Origin: Polycladomyces subterraneus
Lineage (GTDB): Bacteria; Bacillota; Bacilli; Thermoactinomycetales; JIR-001
Direction of reading: 5' to 3'
Length of the DNA: 64,000 nt
Assembly (NCBI RefSeq): GCF_030433435.1
Contig: NZ_JANRHH010000047.1
Coordinates: 124,001 to 188,000 of the forward strand
In this document: piece after piece, positions 58,961 to 64,000 of the stretch
How positions within the stretch are numbered: position 1 is the first letter of the stretch
Layout: every line of letters starts with the position of its first letter
The notes under the pieces: model-generated
The model's database searches: none
The model's input: the letters and a program-made list of their open reading frames with translations, nothing else
What the model was told of the DNA's origin: nothing
Position numbers and translations under genes: made by a program

Positions 58961-59194
58961 TCATCCTTGCGGCATGAAGAAGAATGAATAGGTGACCATG
59001 CCGATAAATGCGATGACCATATAACCACAGAACAGGTACATGTACGTCCGTTCGGTGAACCCCATGAAGCCCAGCACGACGAACAATGCGGTTTGGGCGA
59101 AAAAGAGCAGCGCCAACGAGTACATGTCGCCAGCCAAGAACATGATACCCATGGCCAGGCACCAGAACCCAAGCACCCGGAACATCCGATCCAT
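58961..59194 (-). CDS. DUF2626 membrane protein (YqgY-like)
   Basis: A 77-residue protein with two to three hydrophobic helices: MFRVLGFWCLAMGIMFLAGDMYSLALLFFAQTALFVVLGFMGFTERTY and MYLFCGYMVIAFIGMVTYSFF. This matches DUF2626 of Bacilli. AAGGAG lies 8 bases before ATG 59194. In B. subtilis its relative lies next to yqgX; the YqgX-like gene is 11 kb away here. Function unknown. Confidence 0.88.
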   Translation of the reverse strand: MDRMFRVLGFWCLAMGIMFLAGDMYSLALLFFAQTALFVVLGFMGFTERTYMYLFCGYMVIAFIGMVTYSFFFMPQG

Positions 59195-59388
59195 TTTTCC
59201 CACTCCTTCCGCGATTCAGTACGTTCTGGACGCGTGCCCGTTAAGTCTGCGATCGAACACTTTACGGGACGGTGCCACTGATCGGAACCATCATATCACA
59301 GAGGTTATTATATACGAAGTGAACGTTTTTTAAAAGCGGATACATTCTGTGTTGATGGGCAAAGGGAAAACAGACAGGGGATGAGAAC

Positions 59389-60156
59389 ATGCAGACATTG
59401 ATCACCGAACAAAAGAATCGCGTCGGTTGGATTCGCTTTCATCGCCCCGATGTGCGCAATGCGGTCAACCTGCAAATGATGCAGGAGCTGGAAGAGGTGT
59501 TGGCAAAGTGGAAAATGGATTCCGATGTGAAAGTATTGGTGCTTACGGGGGATGAACGAGCATTTGTTTCCGGCGGTGATTTAGCAGAGTTTCACAAGCT
59601 GAAGACTGCAAATGCGATTCAACCGGTGCATGCACGGATGGGACGGCTGTTGGATGTTTTGGAGCGATTGGGAAAACCGACGATTGCTGCCGTCGGGGGA
59701 GCGGCTGTGGGAGGTGGATGTGAGATCGCGGTCAGCTGTGATTTCCGGTTTGCGTCAGATACTGCGCAGTTCGGATTTATTCAGGCTGGCTTGGGGATTA
59801 CGACTGGATGGGGAGGCGGTTCACGGTTAATCCGCCTGGTGGGCCGAAGCCGCGCATTGGCACTGCTTTTGACAGGGAAGCGAATAGACAGCATCCAGGC
59901 GTTTCAGTACGGGTTAGTGGATCGAGTGGTCCCGTCGGATCAGTTGGAGGAAGAAGTCCAACGGTTTGCAGAAACCATCGCCCGCACGCCGTTGTCGGTT
60001 ATTGAGGCGTATATGGAATTGGCCAACCGGATCCGAGACGGTGCTGACCCGCAGGAATTGACGGAGTGGGAGAGCAGGACCTGTTCCCGTCTGTGGGAGT
60101 CCGATGTACACCATCAAGCGGTTGAAGCTTTCTTGCGTCGGACCGGCCGATTGTAG
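59389..60156 (+). CDS. Enoyl-CoA hydratase/isomerase family protein
   Basis: A 255-residue crotonase-fold protein: RVGWIRFHRPDVRNAVNLQMM, GDERAFVSGGDLAEF (oxyanion hole) and AAVGGAAVGGGCEIAVSCDFRFAS (catalytic loop), with TTGWGGGSRLIRLVG. The second catalytic Glu of hydratases appears replaced, so isomerase, decarboxylase or other activity is possible. It lies near a biotin carboxylase/BCCP pair, resembling the yng region of Bacillus, so leucine or acyl-CoA catabolism is a guess. Confidence 0.88.
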   Translation: MQTLITEQKNRVGWIRFHRPDVRNAVNLQMMQELEEVLAKWKMDSDVKVLVLTGDERAFVSGGDLAEFHKLKTANAIQPVHARMGRLLDVLERLGKPTIAAVGGAAVGGGCEIAVSCDFRFASDTAQFGFIQAGLGITTGWGGGSRLIRLVGRSRALALLLTGKRIDSIQAFQYGLVDRVVPSDQLEEEVQRFAETIARTPLSVIEAYMELANRIRDGADPQELTEWESRTCSRLWESDVHHQAVEAFLRRTGRL

Positions 60157-60164
60157 TCGTCCAT

Positions 60165-60315
60165 CTAGGGAGACAGGTTATACAGAGCGCGTGCTTGGAC
60201 AAAGTCCCGTGGAGGGAAGTGGGTTACTACGCCATGTGAAGCGAGAAGCCAACGGCGACCAAAGAATCCTCTGGTACATTGACCATGTGCAGCAAGGCGC
60301 GAAGACGAAGCGATT
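60165..60315. other. Unexplained segment between the crotonase gene and a repeat
   Basis: It starts with CTAGGGAGACAGGT, weakly like the repeat terminus. One frame reads ERVLGQSPVEGSGLLRHVK then REANGDQRILWYIDHVQQGAK without stop, protein-like but with no start, ribosome site or recognised family. It may be a gene fragment or internal sequence of a larger repeat. Confidence 0.35.
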
Positions 60316-60485
60316 CGAGACCGTTACTGGTGAATACTGTTCAATTGCTTTCCCCGTTCGCTCCATCTGCGCCCTGTCAGGAAGGAGGTCATCCCTGCGC
60401 TTTCCGGGTCTTCGCTCGGTTGGTCTTGGTCAGTCGATCATCTGGAACATTATGCTCCCTCCCGGATTTACCAGACATGCCCTAG
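60316..60485 (-). repeat. MITE-like repeat, copy 7 (inverted)
   Basis: Read on the minus strand it starts CTAGGGCATGTCTGGTAAAT at 60485 and shows the core GAGCGAAGACCCGGAAAGCG and right arm AGATGGAGCGAACGGGGAAA, ending about 60316 in a worn terminus CACCAGTAACGGTCTCG. No ORF. Confidence 0.75.
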
Positions 60486-60538
60486 CTGGAGGGAGCGGAA
60501 ACAGGCGGTATAAGGTTGTTCGTGAACTTTCAGGCTCA

Positions 60539-60561
60539 CCGTCCATCATGGGCGGTTTTTC
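60539..60561 (+). terminator. Terminator before rsfA
   Basis: CCGTCCAT and ATGGGCGG form a stem with one G-T pair, followed by T5 and further T-rich sequence. Beyond it TATACCAAATG occurs twice (60592-60602 and 60644-60654) in the AT-rich rsfA upstream region. Confidence 0.75.
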
Positions 60562-60706
60562 TGTTTTTCTTATGTCTGCGGACGGCATGTATACCAAATG
60601 GACAATTCGGTTATAAAATTTACTAGTTACATATACTACGTTTTATACCAAATGCATACAGATAGAACAAATTGATTTGTGGGAAGCTTGATCAGGGAGG
60701 GTTATC

Positions 60707-61327
60707 ATGGTGGTGAAAAGACAAGACGCATGGACGCCGGATGACGATCTTGTCCTGGCAGAGGTGACATTGCGTCATATTCGTGAGGGTAGTACACAGT
60801 TGGCCGCTTTTGAAGAAGTGGCAGAGAAGCTGGGACGGACGCCGGCTGCATGCGGATTCCGCTGGAACAGCTTTGTGAGGAAAAAGTATGAGGCGGCCAT
60901 TCAGATTGCTAAATCGCAGCGGCAAAAACGAAACAAAGAAAAAGGTCGTATCTCACGTGTACGCGTATTGAGCGAGCAATTGGATCACGGGGAAGACCAT
61001 CTGTTGTCCCTGGATTCCATCATCCGTTTTCTGCGCACACACAAAAACGAAGTGGCTGAGTTAAAGCGTCAACAAAGACAATTGGAACAGGAAATCAAGG
61101 AGCGAGAAGAACAGATTCGGCAATTGTCAAAGGAAAACGAAGAGATGAAGAGCCAACTCAATCACGTGCAGACCGACTACCAAGTTGTCAACGACGATTA
61201 CAAAGCCCTGATTCAAATCATGGACAGGGCGAGGAAGTTGGCGCTGTTGGAGGAAGAAGACGACGAAAAGCTGAAAACCAAGTTTAAAATGGACGAAAAC
61301 GGAAATCTGGAGCGGATCGACAAATAA
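60707..61327 (+). CDS. rsfA: RsfA-family prespore-specific transcriptional regulator
   Basis: A 206-residue regulator. The N-terminal Myb-like DNA-binding part (DAWTPDDDLVLAEVTLRHIREGSTQLAAFEEVAEKLGRTPAACGFRWNSFV) is characteristic of RsfA; residues about 105-160 form a long coiled coil (KRQQRQLEQEIKEREEQIRQL). In B. subtilis RsfA is made under sigma-F in the prespore and tunes that regulon. CAGGGAGGG lies 6-7 bases before ATG. AT-rich upstream DNA carries an 11-bp direct repeat. Confidence 0.9.
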   Translation: MVVKRQDAWTPDDDLVLAEVTLRHIREGSTQLAAFEEVAEKLGRTPAACGFRWNSFVRKKYEAAIQIAKSQRQKRNKEKGRISRVRVLSEQLDHGEDHLLSLDSIIRFLRTHKNEVAELKRQQRQLEQEIKEREEQIRQLSKENEEMKSQLNHVQTDYQVVNDDYKALIQIMDRARKLALLEEEDDEKLKTKFKMDENGNLERIDK

Positions 61328-61450
61328 ACGGTTGTGCACCTGAAGAAGGGTGACCTTTTTCCGCTCCTGCGCTCGCAGGAATTCGGTCAACGCAATGAGG
61401 GAATCGGAACCGACGGGCTTTGTCATCACCCGGGATGGTTGCGATAAGCG

Positions 61451-61580
61451 AAACCGTCTCCCAGGCACCAACTCCAACGTAAGGATACGGAGCGGAGGTG
61501 GGAGACGGCTTTTCGTGAACGTTGGCAGCAGTCTCAATGGGGGACCGTTTCAATGAAAACGGTCCCATTTTCTTTTTGCC
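61451..61580 (+). terminator. Two tandem hairpins with T-runs downstream of rsfA
   Basis: ACCGTCTCCCA pairs with TGGGAGACGG (61451-61514) and is followed by CTTTTC; then GGGACCGTTT pairs with AAAACGGTCCC (61542-61566) followed by ATTTTCTTTTT. A weaker hairpin follows the rsfA stop at once (61329-61361). The rest of the 321-base gap holds no gene. Confidence 0.75.
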
Positions 61581-61648
61581 TGGAAGCGACGTTCGGATTC
61601 CCCCGGATTTCGGTGCACCCGATCAGGAATCATATGGCATTCGCCCAT

Positions 61649-62122
61649 TCATTCCTTGAGGCTGACACCGGGCGGTGTCCAGACATAAGGGTTTTCTCCC
61701 CGATCTCTTACCGGATCGTATTTGACAGGCACAAAACCCATCTTCTTCCAAAATTCATCAGATCGACAACGGGCGTTGGTCTTAATCGGCAAACCCAAGC
61801 TTTTGGCGTGTTCCACCAGTGCTGTGCCGCAGCCTTGATGTCGATACTGAGGGAGCACTTCCAACTTCCAAAGCTCATAGTAATCTTGCGGCGGATCAAA
61901 ATAACGGTCGTATTTGGCGTCAATACGGTACAAACTGGCTCGGGCAATCAGGTTGCCGTCCAAGTAAATGCCGTAAAACGGGGAGTTGCTGTCGTTCTCG
62001 ATGATGTTGGCTTGCAAATCTTCCAACATGGACAATTCTTGCAACCCGTACTCACGGAACTTTTGGAATTCTTCCAGTGTTTTATAATTGATCTTGAGCC
62101 GTTCTACTTGGTAATTGCTCAT
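61649..62122 (-). CDS. ylbP: GNAT N-acetyltransferase, YlbP-like
   Basis: A 157-residue protein: VERLKINYKTLEEFQKFREYGLQELSMLEDLQANIIENDSNSPFYGIYLDG, WKLEVLPQYRHQGCGTALVEHAKS (acetyl-CoA loop) and EFWKKMGFVPVKYD. The sequence closely follows YlbP of Bacillus as I recall it. ATG 62122 follows AAAGGAGG. The substrate is unknown. Confidence 0.9.
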   Translation of the reverse strand: MSNYQVERLKINYKTLEEFQKFREYGLQELSMLEDLQANIIENDSNSPFYGIYLDGNLIARASLYRIDAKYDRYFDPPQDYYELWKLEVLPQYRHQGCGTALVEHAKSLGLPIKTNARCRSDEFWKKMGFVPVKYDPVRDRGENPYVWTPPGVSLKE

Positions 62123-62324
62123 CGTGGCGGACGCCTCCTTTCCCCTCCTCAAATTCGGTCCGGCTTTCCTTCTCATTATACACAATTCCAGAAGGATTTG
62201 ACGCCAATCGCAATCCAATGTTGTGAAAGGGATCTATTTTTCGGTATAGTGGTAATGAAGAGAAAATTTCATCCCTCATCGCCTCCGGTGATGAAAGCAC
62301 ATACAACAACATGAGAGGTGGATT

Positions 62325-63683
62325 ATGGGAATTCAAACCATCCTCATCGCCAATCGTGGAGAGATTGCCAGACGAATCGCTCGAACATGCCGTGCACGCG
62401 GTTTCCGCGTCGTCGCGGTGTATTCCGAGGCGGATCAGGACATGCCCTTTGTTCGGGAGGCTGACGTGGCGATCGCCATCGGTCCGCCTCCGGTGGCGCA
62501 AAGTTATTTGAATATAGACGCCATCATCCAGGCGGCAAAACAATCGGGAGCCGATGCGATCCATCCCGGTTACGGTTTGCTTTCCGAAAATGCGACTTTC
62601 GCGCGAAAAGTGCAGGCGGCCGGCCTCGTGTTTATCGGTCCGCGGCCGGAAGTGATCGAACGAATGGGCGACAAGGTGACGGCGCGTCGCACGATGGAGG
62701 AGGCCGGCGTCCCCGTCGTCCCCGGAACGGAAGGGGGCATAAGCGGGGAGGAGGAAGCGCTGGCAGAAGCAGGGCGAATCGGGTATCCCGTGATGATCAA
62801 AGCGAGCGCAGGTGGTGGCGGAATCGGGATGCAAGTGTGCCGAACGCCTGATGAACTGAAGAAAGCGCTTCCCATCGTGCAGTCCAAAGCAAAAGCGTAT
62901 TTCGGCGATTCTGCCGTTTTTTTGGAGCGGTTGATCGAACGACCGCGCCATGTGGAAGTGCAAGTGGCCGCCGATTCGCAAGGGAATACGGTCCATCTGT
63001 TTGAGCGGGAGTGTTCCGTCCAGCGGCGCAATCAAAAAGTGGTGGAAGAGTCCCTCTCCCCGTCCATCCGTCCCGAAACGCGGGAGCGACTGTACGAGGC
63101 GGCGGTGCGGGCCGCAGAGGCGGTTGGATATACCGGAGTCGGTACAGTGGAGTTTCTGGTTGATGAGCAGGAACGCATCTATTTTCTCGAGATGAATACG
63201 CGCCTTCAGGTCGAACACCCGGTGACCGAGATGGTGACGGGTCAGGATCTGGTGGATTGGCAACTGGATATTGCAGAAGGAAAACCGCTCCCATTGAGGC
63301 AACACGAAATCAAGGCCCGGGGTCATGCAGTGGAATATCGGATTTATGCCGAGGATCCGACGACCTTCCTGCCGTCGCCGGGAACAATCCATGCGATAAC
63401 GGTACCGGAAGGAGAGGGTATTCGCGTGGATGCGGGTGTGGAAGCCGGAAATCAGGTGACCCCGTTTTACGATCCAATGATCGCCAAACTGATCGTCAGC
63501 GGCCCGACGCGAGAAACGGTGTTGGAAAAAAGCCGCGCGGCATTGGAACAATTTCAGGTGGAAGGGATCCGCACCAATTTGCCCTTGTTACGTGCGTTAC
63601 TGGATCACCCTGAATTTGTCGACGGGCAGTACGATACGCAGTTGCTGCAACATTTCCGAGTAGATGGAGGCGTCAAACGATGA
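62325..63683 (+). CDS. accC: Biotin carboxylase subunit of an acyl-CoA carboxylase
   Basis: A 452-residue ATP-grasp enzyme that carboxylates biotin. TILIANRGEIARRIARTCR, IHPGYGLLSENATFA, VMIKASAGGGGIGMQ (ATP Gly loop), ERECSVQRRNQKVVEE and FLEMNTRLQVEHPVTE are all present in the normal length. Next to a separate small BCCP, as in B. subtilis yngH/yngHB, so it may belong to a catabolic (for example methylcrotonyl-CoA) carboxylase rather than acetyl-CoA carboxylase. AGAGGTGG precedes ATG. No carboxyltransferase gene is in the window. Confidence 0.93.
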   Translation: MGIQTILIANRGEIARRIARTCRARGFRVVAVYSEADQDMPFVREADVAIAIGPPPVAQSYLNIDAIIQAAKQSGADAIHPGYGLLSENATFARKVQAAGLVFIGPRPEVIERMGDKVTARRTMEEAGVPVVPGTEGGISGEEEALAEAGRIGYPVMIKASAGGGGIGMQVCRTPDELKKALPIVQSKAKAYFGDSAVFLERLIERPRHVEVQVAADSQGNTVHLFERECSVQRRNQKVVEESLSPSIRPETRERLYEAAVRAAEAVGYTGVGTVEFLVDEQERIYFLEMNTRLQVEHPVTEMVTGQDLVDWQLDIAEGKPLPLRQHEIKARGHAVEYRIYAEDPTTFLPSPGTIHAITVPEGEGIRVDAGVEAGNQVTPFYDPMIAKLIVSGPTRETVLEKSRAALEQFQVEGIRTNLPLLRALLDHPEFVDGQYDTQLLQHFRVDGGVKR

Positions 63684-63892
63684 AAACGATTCAGTCGAAT
63701 ATGGCGGGGACCGTATTGCAGGTGTTGGTAAAACCGGGTGACGAAGTGAAATCGGGTCAGGACGTCGTCATTCTGGAATCGATGAAGATGGAGATCCCGA
63801 TCGCTGCCGAAGCCGACGGTAGAGTGAAATCCGTACCGGTGGAGATCGGATCCTTTGTGGGCGAAGGAGACGTGTTGGTAGAGCTGGAGTGA
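63680..63892 (+). CDS. Biotin/lipoyl carrier protein (BCCP-like)
   Basis: A 70-residue stand-alone carrier domain. ILESMKMEIPI has the biotinylated Lys in the standard MKM motif; G-rich hairpins KPGDEVKSGQ and GSFVGEGDVLVELE complete the fold. It overlaps the biotin carboxylase stop by ATGA, so stoichiometric expression is expected. It matches the YngHB type. Confidence 0.93.
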   Translation: MKTIQSNMAGTVLQVLVKPGDEVKSGQDVVILESMKMEIPIAAEADGRVKSVPVEIGSFVGEGDVLVELE

Positions 63893-63937
63893 TCGGGGGT
63901 GGTTGGTCCACCATCGTCCAAGGGGAATTGGGTTGTT

Positions 63938-63978
63938 GACAGAAGGGACGTGGACAATATCGATCAGACACGCTCTAG
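63938..63978 (+). repeat. MITE-like repeat, copy 8 (right end only)
   Basis: GTGGACAATATCGATCAGAC then ACGCTCTAG equals the right end of copy 4. The left part is missing. Confidence 0.6.
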
Positions 63979-64000
63979 CCATAAGAGGACGGGGCGAAGG

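Noticed and set aside
62082-63551. A 489-codon minus-strand frame opposite the biotin carboxylase
   Set aside because: Antisense shadow of a well-recognised gene; composition is not protein-like.

Overview
The window looks like a chromosomal segment of an endospore-forming Firmicute of the order Bacillales. Sporulation genes (RsfA-type regulator, YlaJ-type lipoprotein), many Bacillus-type small genes (YkuS, YqzE, YktB, YlaH/YlaI/YlaJ, YjcF/YjcG, YlbP, SR1P) and thiI beside its partner desulfurase support this. The moderately high GC and frequent GTG/TTG starts after strong AGGAGG sites would fit a Thermoactinomycetaceae-like thermophile, but that placement is inference. No rRNA, prophage or CRISPR array was seen.

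Layout. 0-8.8 kb: a lone LacI regulator, nifZ-thiI (sulfur transfer to tRNA), a dead comB, a pterin dehydratase, a TerC-type transporter and a YkoN/P/Q-like envelope group. 8.8-12.4 kb: tRNA-Gln, then a comG competence-pilus operon broken by deletions, frameshifts and a stop, followed by intact aroK, yqzE and ykuS. 12.4-23.7 kb: ispG, cydAB, VanW and 3D-domain envelope proteins, a SEC-C protein and an uncharacterised gene coupled to a PHP phosphoesterase. 23.7-26.9 kb: the yjcG/yjcF pair split by a 2.0-kb IS1182-like element that carries a GNAT gene and is flanked by a 20-bp palindromic duplication. 27-36 kb: PgpA-like phosphatase, four tRNAs, M23 peptidase, PAP2, SOS-controlled DinB, an SR1-type dual-function RNA and an Arg/Lys/Orn decarboxylase. 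36-49 kb: korAB, DNA repair (HhH-GPD glycosylase, Nfo), GlpQ, and the yla cluster.

49-58 kb is a metal and reactive-sulfur island: CsoR-operator/copA-csoR-copZ, a ResA-CcdA pair, a CstR-operator/rhodanese-cstR operon, a HesB-like protein, a second ResA, a second rhodanese overlapping cysK, and a MidA-like methyltransferase. Copper efflux, extracytoplasmic thiol reduction, persulfide handling and cysteine synthesis lie side by side. 58-64 kb holds DUF2626, enoyl-CoA hydratase, rsfA, ylbP and a biotin carboxylase/BCCP pair.

The intergenic space contains a family of short non-coding repeats with CTAGGGYGTGTCTGGT-like inverted ends (MITE-like): about five near-complete copies plus fragments, one enclosing a 53-codon ORF and one supplying the stop codon of the VanW gene. 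The main points for follow-up are this repeat family, the IS1182-GNAT element, the decayed comG operon and the SR1P RNA.
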